Shown here piece after piece: positions 16,762-24,572 of a stretch of 64,000 nt of DNA (its first letter is position 1; each line of letters starts with the position of its first letter). Made by a program: the position numbers and the translations under genes. The stretch spans positions 1-64,000 of the forward strand of contig NZ_JABBGI010000011.1 in assembly GCF_012927325.1 (NCBI RefSeq), written 5' to 3'. The notes beneath the pieces were generated by a model. That model was not told the origin of the DNA, made no database searches, and saw nothing but the letters and a program-made list of their open reading frames with translations. Source of the stretch: Chryseobacterium antibioticum. GTDB taxonomy: Bacteria > Bacteroidota > Bacteroidia > Flavobacteriales > Weeksellaceae.

Positions 16762-17256
16762 ATGAAAACCAACAGTTTTACAGCCCTACTTGAAATTATT
16801 GGAATTAATCCTTTTGTTTTCGTGCCTGAAGAGATTTTAAGTGAAATTTTCACGGCAGCAGGGAAGGATAAAAGCCCTATTCCTGTTAAGGGAACGGTGA
16901 ACGGGAAAGAATTCAAACAAAATTTAATGAAATATTTAGGAGAATGGCGATTGTATATCAACCTGATGATGCTGAAAAATTCTCCCAAAAGAATAGGGGA
17001 AACCATTGAAATTTCAATAGAGTATGATGATTCGGATAGAAGTATTTCCATTCATCCCAAACTGGACCTGGCTATTAAAGCGAGCCCTGATGCAATGAAG
17101 AATTTTGAAAACCTGATCCCCTCCAGAAGGCATGAACTGGTCCGGTATATCAATAACCTGAAAACAGATGCCAGTATAGAAAGGAATATTGAAAAGATCA
17201 TCCGTCATCTTCAGGGTGAAACCGATTTTTTTGGTAAAAGAATTAATGAAAAATAG
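16762..17256 (+). CDS. DUF1905 / YdeI-like (OmpD-associated) family protein
   Basis: A 164-residue cytoplasmic protein. The first half (VKGTVNGKEFKQNLMKYLGEWRLYIN and IGETIEISIEYDDSDR) fits DUF1905; the second half (LDLAIKASPDAMKNFENLIPSRRHELVRYINNLK and RNIEKIIRHLQGE) fits the YdeI helical domain sometimes called bacteriocin-protection. Function is not established. The heptamer array ends 16 bp before the ATG, so there is little room for a promoter between them. Confidence 0.75.
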   Translation: MKTNSFTALLEIIGINPFVFVPEEILSEIFTAAGKDKSPIPVKGTVNGKEFKQNLMKYLGEWRLYINLMMLKNSPKRIGETIEISIEYDDSDRSISIHPKLDLAIKASPDAMKNFENLIPSRRHELVRYINNLKTDASIERNIEKIIRHLQGETDFFGKRINEK

Positions 17257-17281
17257 ATGATCAAGATCAATAGATAAAAAT

Positions 17282-17309
17282 AAAATCCGGAAAATTTTTT
17301 CCGGATTTT
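17282..17309. terminator. Bidirectional terminator
   Basis: A perfect 13-bp stem AAAATCCGGAAAA / TTTTCCGGATTTT with a TT loop, between convergent genes. Confidence 0.9.
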
Positions 17310-17316
17310 ATTTTCT

Positions 17317-17871
17317 TTATGAATTTAAAGCTTTACTTAATTTTACAGCGTCCTGGTTGGTAGGGTCGTACTGTATAGATTTGGCGATGTGTTCTTTTGC
17401 TTTAGCAGGATCACTTTGCTGTTCTGCGAAGGCAACATAGAAATACGCGTATGCCAGATTTTTCTTATTTTGCTCAACCTCTTCAGGTTTTACAGTAGCA
17501 ATATACTTTTCATAAGCAAGTTTTGCATTGGCATCATCTTTAGCCGATTGGTAGGCATAGGCCTGACTGTAATAAGATGGAGCCCAATCCGGTAATAAGG
17601 CAGATATTTTTTTCCACGTATCAATTGCATTGGTCCAGTCTGATGCTTCCTGATAGGCTGCAGCCAATTTTGCCAATGATTCTGTATCTTTAGGATTGGT
17701 CTCAATTTGTTTTTTAAGAGCGTCGATTGTTGGATTACTTCCTGCCTGAACTGTAGCAGCTGTAGTGGTTGTGGTATCTGTTTGAGTCGTTTGTGCACTA
17801 ACAAAACCTACACTTCCTACAAGTATCAACCCTGCAAAAAGGCTTTTGATATTAATTTTAGTCATTTTCAT
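17317..17871 (-). CDS. Periplasmic TPR-repeat protein
   Basis: A 184-residue protein with a signal peptide (LFAGLILVGSVGFVSAQ), a Thr/Gln-rich linker, then three or more TPR units: NPKDTESLAKLAAAYQEASD, WAPSYYSQAYAYQSAKDD, NKKNLAYAYFYVAFAEQQSD and an ending DPTNQDAVKLSKAL. TPRs are protein-binding scaffolds; the partner is unknown. The start may be the first or third codon (17871 or 17865). It appears monocistronic. Confidence 0.8.
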   Translation of the reverse strand: MKMTKINIKSLFAGLILVGSVGFVSAQTTQTDTTTTTAATVQAGSNPTIDALKKQIETNPKDTESLAKLAAAYQEASDWTNAIDTWKKISALLPDWAPSYYSQAYAYQSAKDDANAKLAYEKYIATVKPEEVEQNKKNLAYAYFYVAFAEQQSDPAKAKEHIAKSIQYDPTNQDAVKLSKALNS

Positions 17872-17996
17872 AATCTTACATTTTTAAAATTCTATAGATT
17901 GAAGTTCAATTATAATTCCACAAAGGCTCAAATTTTAGAAGCTTTAAGTTTTTTTAGAAAATATTAACGGATACATGTTTTTTTTTAGCTTAATTT

Positions 17997-18026
17997 TTGA
18001 TTCGTTGATGTTTGAGTTTATCTTTG
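17997..18026 (+). promoter_or_regulatory. Promoter of the peptidase E gene
   Basis: TTG (17997-17999), 19 bp, TATCTTTG (18019-18026): a complete consensus. Predicted start near 18033, leader of about 32 nt. Confidence 0.75.
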
Positions 18027-18064
18027 TCACTCAACTTTTTTTTAACCCCATATAATTTCCTTGT

Positions 18065-18757
18065 ATGAATATCATATTAGCCTCAACATCCACTATTTTT
18101 GGTGGAGAATATCTGGAATACTTAAGAGAAGAATTAATACAGCTCTATAAAGGAATTGATGAAATCATCTTCGTTCCTTTCGCCAGACCAGGAGGAATTT
18201 CCCATGACGATTACACAGCGAAGGCCCGTTCTTTTTTTGAAAGCATCCATATTAAGGTGAAAGGTCTTCATGAATTTGAAAACAAAACAGAAGCTTTACA
18301 TACTGCCAAAGGATACTTTACAGGTGGCGGAAATACATTTTTACTGGTAAAAACTTTACATGAAGAAGGCCTGATGGCTGTACTTAAAGAGAATGTTGAA
18401 ACCGGAAAAGCTTATTTGGGATGCAGCGCCGGAAGTAATATCGGAGGTCAGAATATGAAAACGACGAACGATATGCCTATCGTGTATCCGCCAAGCTTCG
18501 AATGTATGGGACTTGTGCCGTTCAATCTCAATCCGCATTATCTTGATCCAAACCCTGATTTGAAACACAACGGGGAAACCAGAGAAACCAGGATCAAAGA
18601 ATTCCTGACTCAGAATGATACGAAAGTAATTGGCCTTCGTGAAGGAAACTGGATCAGAAGAATTGGAAATACCATTACCGTGGAAGGCAGCGAGCTAACC
18701 AGAATCTTTGAAAAAGACAAAGAACCTTACGAAATAGAGGCTGGTAGTGCTCTTTAG
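18065..18757 (+). CDS. pepE: Dipeptidase E (alpha-aspartyl dipeptidase, S51)
   Basis: A 230-residue cytoplasmic serine peptidase that cleaves Asp-X dipeptides. The family motifs are in order: FFTGGGNTFLL near residue 80-90, the nucleophile elbow LGCSAGSNIGG (serine near 121), and the PFNLNPHYLD histidine segment. Length equals the E. coli enzyme. A consensus promoter lies 39 nt upstream of the ATG. Confidence 0.93.
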   Translation: MNIILASTSTIFGGEYLEYLREELIQLYKGIDEIIFVPFARPGGISHDDYTAKARSFFESIHIKVKGLHEFENKTEALHTAKGYFTGGGNTFLLVKTLHEEGLMAVLKENVETGKAYLGCSAGSNIGGQNMKTTNDMPIVYPPSFECMGLVPFNLNPHYLDPNPDLKHNGETRETRIKEFLTQNDTKVIGLREGNWIRRIGNTITVEGSELTRIFEKDKEPYEIEAGSAL

Positions 18758-18860
18758 ATCGCAAGCTCTTATTTTTACTATATTTGATCAGGCAATTGAA
18801 TAACGGATGCTTCACCTATGATCAGTATGATGGTGCAAAAGAGCATTCAGATATCAGAAG

Positions 18861-18884
18861 TGTCATGCTGAGCGGAATCGAAGC
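18861..18884 (+). repeat. Single CATGCTGAGCGGAATCGAAG motif
   Basis: The 24-bp stretch GTCATGCTGAGC.. resembles a short intergenic repeat widespread in Bacteroidota and other phyla (CATGCTGAGCGGAGTCGAAGC type). It lies about 30 bp before dacB. Only one copy is in the window. Confidence 0.45.
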
Positions 18885-18913
18885 CTATTGGTGAAGTTTA
18901 GATCTATAAAAAC

Positions 18914-20290
18914 ATGTCAATGAAAAAAACACTTGCAGTTCTTGTCCTGTCGGTTCAGATATTATCTGCCCAGAACATGGCGCAGAAGCTGGATAAAGCA
19001 ACCAAAGATCTTATGGATTCTTCGGGCGCTGTTTCATCCGGTTTATCGTTTTATGTTGCGGATGAAAACGGGACATTTATATACGAATATCAGGGAAATA
19101 AAGGTCTTTCAACAGCGTCTACCCAGAAAATATTCACTGCAGGAGCAGCGCTTGAAACTCTGGGAAAAGAATATACGTTTAAAACAACAGCGGGTTATTC
19201 CGGAAATATATCTTCAGGAGTTTTGAATGGAGATCTGATCATTACTTCAAACGGTGATCCCACCTTGGGAAGCTGGCGTTACGAGGCCTATAAGCCGGAA
19301 AGTTTCAAGAAGAAATTCATTGAAGCCCTTAAAAACGCGGGAATTACTAAGATTTCAGGTAATCTGGTGATCGACGATTCTTATTTTGACCACCAGACCA
19401 TTCCGGGAGGATGGCCGTGGGATGATCTGGGTAATTATTACGGAGCGGGAGTCTGGGGAATTAACTGGAGAGAAAATCAGTTTGATATCAATATCAATGG
19501 GACCGAGTTTAAAGGCTTTTCCTATCCGATTGACAATATAAAATGGCTGAATGACTTGAAAACAGGAGGTAATTCTGACCAGAGCCTTATTTTTACGGCT
19601 CCTCATTCTGATGTAGCTTTAATCAATGGAACACTTCCTGCTGGAAAAACAGTGACGGTTTCCGGTGCTTTGCCCAATCCGCCGCTTCAGCTTGGAACCG
19701 AAGCTAAGCAATGGCTTAAAGAATCAGGGATTGAAATCTCAGGAAAAGCAATCACAAGTTCACAACTTGAATTGGAAGGAAAGCAGGTGCCGGGAGCTCC
19801 GAAAAATGTAATTCTTACGTATCAGTCGCCAACTTTGGATAAAATTGTCTATTGGTTTTTAAGGAAAAGTGTCAATCTTTATGGAGAAACTTTAATTAAA
19901 ACCCTAGGAAAAGAAAAGAAAGGAAATTCCAGTTTTAAAAGTGGAGTTGCTTATTTGAAAGATTTCTGGAAATCAAAAGGAATCAACCCGAATATGATCA
20001 ATTTTGCTGATGGAAGCGGACTTTCTCCTCAAAATTATGTAGCTGCCAAAGCACAAGTTCAGGCCTTATTGTATGCGAAAAAGCAAGGCTGGTTTGATGC
20101 TTATTATGATGGTTTTCCCGTTCAGGATAACGGAATGAAGATGAAAAGCGGAACCATGAGGGATACCAAATCTTTTGCAGGATACCACACGGCCAAAGAT
20201 GGAAAAAAATATGTATTTTCAATTATCATTAATAACTATCAGGGAAGTGGAAGTACAGAACTGCAGAAAATTTTGAATGTCTTAAAATAA
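18914..20290 (+). CDS. dacB: D-alanyl-D-alanine carboxypeptidase/endopeptidase (PBP4, S13)
   Basis: A 458-residue periplasmic enzyme trimming peptidoglycan cross-links or stem peptides. A signal peptide (LAVLVLSVQILSAQ) precedes the S13 motifs: SxxK as STQK (S69-K72), SxN-type DGSGLSPQN, and KTG-type KSGTM near the C-terminus. The long insertion typical of PBP4 (DDSYFDHQTIPGGWPWDD) is present. The histidine kinase start lies 8 nt after its stop, so they form one transcript. PBP4 is a beta-lactam target. Confidence 0.92.
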   Translation: MSMKKTLAVLVLSVQILSAQNMAQKLDKATKDLMDSSGAVSSGLSFYVADENGTFIYEYQGNKGLSTASTQKIFTAGAALETLGKEYTFKTTAGYSGNISSGVLNGDLIITSNGDPTLGSWRYEAYKPESFKKKFIEALKNAGITKISGNLVIDDSYFDHQTIPGGWPWDDLGNYYGAGVWGINWRENQFDININGTEFKGFSYPIDNIKWLNDLKTGGNSDQSLIFTAPHSDVALINGTLPAGKTVTVSGALPNPPLQLGTEAKQWLKESGIEISGKAITSSQLELEGKQVPGAPKNVILTYQSPTLDKIVYWFLRKSVNLYGETLIKTLGKEKKGNSSFKSGVAYLKDFWKSKGINPNMINFADGSGLSPQNYVAAKAQVQALLYAKKQGWFDAYYDGFPVQDNGMKMKSGTMRDTKSFAGYHTAKDGKKYVFSIIINNYQGSGSTELQKILNVLK

Positions 20291-20298
20291 AAACAACT

Positions 20299-21453
20299 TT
20301 GAGGAAATCCATACTTTCCAGACTGAATAACTGGATCATATTTTTACTGATGACTTTGGTGGTTGTCACTATTGTGGTGGCATCAACTATCCTGATCAAT
20401 TTTCTCCGTAAGGAAGAGATTAAAAGAGTAGACATTTTGGTGAGTGCTTTGAAATTTCAGCAGGAAGTCACCACACCCAGTCTTGAAATCCAGGCATTGG
20501 TCCTTCAGATTTACAGTTCCAATACAACGATTCCAGTGATTATTTTAGATAAGGAGGACCGTCCGATTGAACATAAAAATATTCCCCAGGAAATTGAAAA
20601 TGATTCAAAAAAAATTGTCGAACTGGCTAAAAAGATGGGAAAGAATTATCCTCCTATTGAATTAAAGTTCTCTAACAGGAACAACCAGTTTGTGTATTAT
20701 GATAACTCGAAGTTGCTGAATGATTTGCGGTATTCACCTTTTATATTAGGATTTTTTATTTTATGCTATTTCCTGTTTTCATTCTGGTTTCTGAGAACCA
20801 TCAAGAAAACTGATGAAGGGTATCTCTGGGCCGGACTGGCCAAAGAAACGGCCCATCAGATCGGAACGCCCCTGTCTTCTATGATTGGCTGGATGGAGAT
20901 CATGAAACTTGAAACCCCTGAGTCTGAAGGCATTTATGAAATTGAAAAAGACATAGAAAGGTTGAGAACCATTTCTGAACGTTTTTCAAAAATAGGATCC
21001 ATTCCTGAGCTGAATGATCTGAATTTCAATGAGACTATTGTACAGAATTATGACTATTTAAAAACAAGGATCTCAAAGAAAATAGATTTCAGCCTGCATC
21101 TTCCAACCTATGCCGTTTTAGTTCCTCACAATAAGATCCTGATGAGCTGGGTAATCGAAAACTTAGTGAAAAATGCAGTGGATGCGATGAAAGGAGAGGG
21201 AACATTGCAAATGTCTGTTTTTGAAAGAAATAAGAACCTTTTGATAGAAGTAAAAGATTCCGGAAGCGGAATGACCAAACAGCAGGCAAGAAATGCTTTT
21301 AAACCTGGTTATTCCACGAAAAAAAGAGGATGGGGGCTTGGGCTTTCCCTGGCGAGAAGAGTGATTCACGAATACCACAACGGCGATATTAAAATTTCCC
21401 AGACAGAAGTGGGAAAAGGAACAACATTCAGAATAACGATCAGGAAATCTTAA
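20299..21453 (+). CDS. Membrane sensor histidine kinase without an adjacent response regulator
   Basis: A 384-residue protein beginning with TTG (MRKSIL), 8 nt after dacB. TM1 at about 12-35 and TM2 at about 148-170 flank a sensor domain of about 110 residues. The H-box is AKETAHQIGTPLSSMIGW, in which the phosphorylated histidine is followed by Q rather than the usual E. The ATPase has NLVKNAVDAM (N-box), DSGSGM (G1) and GWGLGLSLARRV (G2). No response regulator lies nearby. The dacB linkage suggests an envelope-related signal; that is inference. Confidence 0.88.
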   Translation: MRKSILSRLNNWIIFLLMTLVVVTIVVASTILINFLRKEEIKRVDILVSALKFQQEVTTPSLEIQALVLQIYSSNTTIPVIILDKEDRPIEHKNIPQEIENDSKKIVELAKKMGKNYPPIELKFSNRNNQFVYYDNSKLLNDLRYSPFILGFFILCYFLFSFWFLRTIKKTDEGYLWAGLAKETAHQIGTPLSSMIGWMEIMKLETPESEGIYEIEKDIERLRTISERFSKIGSIPELNDLNFNETIVQNYDYLKTRISKKIDFSLHLPTYAVLVPHNKILMSWVIENLVKNAVDAMKGEGTLQMSVFERNKNLLIEVKDSGSGMTKQQARNAFKPGYSTKKRGWGLGLSLARRVIHEYHNGDIKISQTEVGKGTTFRITIRKS

Positions 21454-21503
21454 GATTAGTTTGTTTAAACTTGTATTTCAAATTCTTTACTCTTACCATA
21501 CAA

Positions 21504-21524
21504 ATCCTGTCTTTTTTACAGGAT
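21504..21524 (+). terminator. Hairpin downstream of the histidine kinase
   Basis: ATCCTGT-CTTTTTT-ACAGGAT, a perfect 7-bp stem. The T-run is in the loop rather than after the stem, so terminator function is uncertain. Confidence 0.4.
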
Positions 21525-21608
21525 ACAATGGAACAGCTACTTAAACGATTGGTTCTATTAAAAATAGTTAAATCTGTTTAATTTATATCAGTTTACACAA
21601 ATTATAAA

Positions 21609-21616
21609 TACCTTTG
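21609..21616 (+). promoter_or_regulatory. -7 element of the metallo-beta-lactamase gene
   Basis: TACCTTTG, a full TAnnTTTG match. The -33 region is weak (TTTA near 21582). The predicted start near 21623 gives a leader of about 107 nt that contains the CTTAAG iterons. Confidence 0.6.
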
Positions 21617-21666
21617 TCCTTCTTCCAAGCCGGAAAATATTCCAAATTTTTTATATTATTAATCTA

Positions 21667-21711
21667 TACTTAAGTAATCTTTGCTTAAGTAATTTCTACT
21701 TAAGATTATCA
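21667..21711 (+). promoter_or_regulatory. Three 15-bp CTTAAG iterons before the beta-lactamase
   Basis: CTTAAG cores at 21669, 21684 and 21699, exactly 15 bp apart, in units TACTTAAGTAATCTT, TGCTTAAGTAATTTC and TACTTAAGATTATCA. They lie 19 bp upstream of the ATG and downstream of the predicted start site. They could be an operator array or a leader element. Confidence 0.7.
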
Positions 21712-21729
21712 ATCAAATATTATGTAATA

Positions 21730-22449
21730 ATGAGAAAAAGTATCAAAGTTTTAGTTATGTTGTTTTTATTCTTAATTAATTTTTTTAGCGCACAAGTAAG
21801 GGATTTTGTCATTGAGCCACCTCTTGGTAAGAAACTGTATCTATACAAAACATTTGGTGTTTTTGATGGCAGAGAATATTCAACGAATGCTCTTTACCTG
21901 GTTACAAAGAAAGGGGTTGTGTTGTTTGATGTCCCATGGCAGAAATCCCAATATCAAAGCCTTATGGACACCATAAAAAAGCGACATGATTTACCAGTAA
22001 TTGCGGTATTTGCAACGCATTCACATGCCGACCGTGCCGGAGATCTGAGCTTTTACAACAATAAAGGAATTAGTACCTACGCGACTTCTAAAACCAATGA
22101 ATTATTGAAAAAGGAAGGGAAAGCCATTTCAAATAAAATAATAAAAGTTGGAAAGAAGTATAAAATAGGAGGGGAAGAGTTTACGGTAGACTTCCTTGGT
22201 GAAGGTCACACTGTAGATAATGTGGTCGTGTGGTTTCCTAAATATAATGTGTTAGATGGCGGATGTTTAGTCAAAAGTATGAGTGCAACCGATCTTGGTT
22301 ATACAGGAGAGGCGAATGTCAAAGAATGGCCATTGACAATGAAAAAACTAAAAGCTAAATACCCAGCCAGTGCCAAAGTAATCCCGGGCCATGACGAATG
22401 GAAAGGGAACGATCATGTGAAACACACCCTTGAGCTTTTAAATCATTAA
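21730..22449 (+). CDS. bla: Subclass B1 metallo-beta-lactamase, IND-like
   Basis: A 239-residue secreted enzyme hydrolysing beta-lactams including carbapenems; the signal peptide ends FFSAQ. All B1 zinc ligands are present: H97-S-H99-A-D101 (the HxHxD motif), H160 (GEGHTVDN), C179 (DGGCLVKS) and H221 (PGHDEW). Long stretches (VRDFVIEPP, YLYKTFGVF, KKGVVLFDVPWQK, GGEEFTVDFLGEGH, DLGYTGEANVK) match what I recall of IND enzymes of Chryseobacterium indologenes and CGB of C. gleum; the exact variant cannot be named. Codon use looks like its neighbours and no mobile element flanks it, so it is probably an intrinsic chromosomal gene. Confidence 0.95.
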   Translation: MRKSIKVLVMLFLFLINFFSAQVRDFVIEPPLGKKLYLYKTFGVFDGREYSTNALYLVTKKGVVLFDVPWQKSQYQSLMDTIKKRHDLPVIAVFATHSHADRAGDLSFYNNKGISTYATSKTNELLKKEGKAISNKIIKVGKKYKIGGEEFTVDFLGEGHTVDNVVVWFPKYNVLDGGCLVKSMSATDLGYTGEANVKEWPLTMKKLKAKYPASAKVIPGHDEWKGNDHVKHTLELLNH

Positions 22450-22467
22450 ATCAGAAGATAAAAAAAC

Positions 22468-22498
22468 AAAAAGCGGAGAAAATTTTCTCCGCTTTTTT
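22468..22498. terminator. Bidirectional terminator
   Basis: AAAGCGGAGAAAA / TTTTCTCCGCTTT, a perfect 13-bp stem with A/T runs on both sides, between the beta-lactamase and the M61 peptidase genes. Confidence 0.9.
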
Positions 22499-22524
22499 AT
22501 TACCTATTAATTTTACACTCCTCA

Positions 22525-24381
22525 TTATTTCTTCCCAGTCAGCCACTGATTCTGCAGTTTCTGTTCTGCCGGGGTTGGGTTTGTTTTATACTGCAGACTT
22601 TCAATCGTCATTTTATCTAAAACAGCTTTTCCCTTAAGGTCTATTTTATCTGTTTTGTCGCCATTTTTTCTAAGAATGGTAACCGTAACATTTTGACCTT
22701 CCTTAATTGATTTAGCATAACTGATAAACTCCTGCATATTTTGAACATTGATTGTTTTTCCGTCCAGAGCAACAATTTCGTCAGTGATTTTAAATCCTAT
22801 ACTTTTGGCAAAAGGCGATAAGGCAGAGCTTTCATCAAATACAAAAGTGTTATTCTTATCGTTATAACCAGTCTGATTTGGATCTTTGATGAACCAGAAA
22901 AGAGGCGGTGTATCTTTCTTCTTCGCTTCTACGCCTACCATATTCAGGTATTCGGCATAAGGTGTCGGTTGGTTTCCTGCAATATATTTGTTATAGAAAT
23001 CCTTTACCTGAGGATATCCCGTTACTGTTACTAGTTCATCAATCAGTTTGTCATCTTTGAAAGGTTTATTCTCTCCGAATCTCTGAGATAATTTTCTGAT
23101 CATATCACGGTAGCCCATTTCTCCATTAGACAGCTTTCTCAGCTCAATATCCAGACACATAGTCAGCAATGTCCCTTTTTCATAAACATTTCTGTACTGA
23201 TCTTTATATTCGTCTTTCAGGATATTCTTACTCATCACTGTAAACGGCATTGTATCATCGTAATTCTTTGAATTGGTTATCTTTTCAGTGATTCTTTGTA
23301 GGAATTCATCTTTATTGATCAAACCTTCCTGGATCTGGAAAAGATTCGCAAAATATTCTGTTCCACCCTCATACATCCAAAGGTGTTGAGACATTTTGGG
23401 ATCTGCATAATCAAAATAATGGATCTCTTCAGAATGTGTTTTCAAAGGATTCACCGTGTGGAAAAATTCGTGAGAAACCACGTCTGTAATTGTTTTGTCA
23501 ATGGCTTCTTTAGGCATCATTTCAGGAAGCACTACACTTGTTGATTCATGATGTTCCAATGCTCCGAAACCTTTAATTTGCGGTCCGTCACCTCCTGAAA
23601 GGTAAAGCATGATCGCATATTTTTTATTGGTATTCATATCGCCAAGAAATTTCTTCTGGGCCAATACCATTTTTTCAAGATTGTCTTTAAAATCTGCAGC
23701 TTTGTACTTTCCAGTTGGAGAATAAACGCCCAATACCAGATCCATTCCTCCGGCATTGAAGGTGATATAATCCGGTTTGGTATACATCAGTGGAGAATCC
23801 GTTACTTTAGCATAATTAGCGAGTGTGAAAGTATCAGTGGCATCAGATTTATCCTGATCTACCAAAGCTGTTGTGCCATAGAAACCTGCTGGTTTCTGAA
23901 TGATCAGCTGATACGGAACATCCTGCATATTGTCAATATATCCAATGAAACCGTGGGTATTCACCATATATACTTTTCCCTGTTCGATATCAGTTCCTGA
24001 CGGAGAAAATACAGCTTTATGTTTTGAATTGTCTATTTCATCATCAAAACTGTCATTAACCAGATAGGTAACTTTGGTTAAATCCTTAGCGTTTTTTAAT
24101 GAATACGTATTCTCATTGACTTTCGTATACGTCAGTTCTCTCCCTTTATTATCGTAAAACTTGATTCCTTCCACGAATCTTCCGTAGTCATCTACAGAAT
24201 AGGTACCGGGAACCGTTTTGGGAAAATGAAATTTGATGTCTCCGGATTTCATTTTCGGAAACTCCATAGTAACGGCTACCTTGTCGTCTTTTACGTTCAC
24301 AAGATCAATCGTTGTCTTTATAGATTGGGCATTCGCTAAAAAAGCGGCGAAAAGACCCAAGCTGATTACTGTTTTTCTCAT
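22525..24381 (-). CDS. M61 family metallopeptidase with PDZ domain
   Basis: A 618-residue exported protein with signal peptide LGLFAAFLANAQ. The M61 glycyl-aminopeptidase layout is present: an N-terminal beta domain (TYLVNDSFDDE), the zinc motif VVSHEFFHTVNPLK with a downstream glutamate (WMYEGGTEYFANL), and a C-terminal PDZ (GFKITDEIVALDGKTINVQN) followed by TILRKNGDK. It lies between two terminators' worth of sequence and is followed (in position) by an M1 peptidase on the same strand, but about 190 bp separate them. Substrates are unknown. Confidence 0.9.
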   Translation of the reverse strand: MRKTVISLGLFAAFLANAQSIKTTIDLVNVKDDKVAVTMEFPKMKSGDIKFHFPKTVPGTYSVDDYGRFVEGIKFYDNKGRELTYTKVNENTYSLKNAKDLTKVTYLVNDSFDDEIDNSKHKAVFSPSGTDIEQGKVYMVNTHGFIGYIDNMQDVPYQLIIQKPAGFYGTTALVDQDKSDATDTFTLANYAKVTDSPLMYTKPDYITFNAGGMDLVLGVYSPTGKYKAADFKDNLEKMVLAQKKFLGDMNTNKKYAIMLYLSGGDGPQIKGFGALEHHESTSVVLPEMMPKEAIDKTITDVVSHEFFHTVNPLKTHSEEIHYFDYADPKMSQHLWMYEGGTEYFANLFQIQEGLINKDEFLQRITEKITNSKNYDDTMPFTVMSKNILKDEYKDQYRNVYEKGTLLTMCLDIELRKLSNGEMGYRDMIRKLSQRFGENKPFKDDKLIDELVTVTGYPQVKDFYNKYIAGNQPTPYAEYLNMVGVEAKKKDTPPLFWFIKDPNQTGYNDKNNTFVFDESSALSPFAKSIGFKITDEIVALDGKTINVQNMQEFISYAKSIKEGQNVTVTILRKNGDKTDKIDLKGKAVLDKMTIESLQYKTNPTPAEQKLQNQWLTGKK

Positions 24382-24531
24382 TAGGTTTAAATTTTATAGT
24401 TAAATAGTAGTTTTTTTGAACAATTTGTTACGGATAGGAATATTAAACTTTTCTTAAAATTTTTAAGGAAATAGTATTGATTTAATGATAGGCCCATTTG
24501 AAAAGCGATTTATCAGGGTTTAGAGGAAAAT

Positions 24532-24568
24532 AAAAAAAGCAAATCCGTATGTAACGAATTTGCCTTTT
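24532..24568 (-). terminator. Terminator of the M1 peptidase gene
   Basis: On the minus strand GCAAATTCGT / ACGGATTTGC (one mismatch) is followed by TTTTTTT. Confidence 0.75.
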
Positions 24569-24572
24569 AGCT

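Noticed and set aside
21730..22449. Metallo-beta-lactamase as a recently acquired mobile resistance gene
   Set aside because: No IS, integron site or attC flanks it, and the sequence is of the type intrinsic to this genus.
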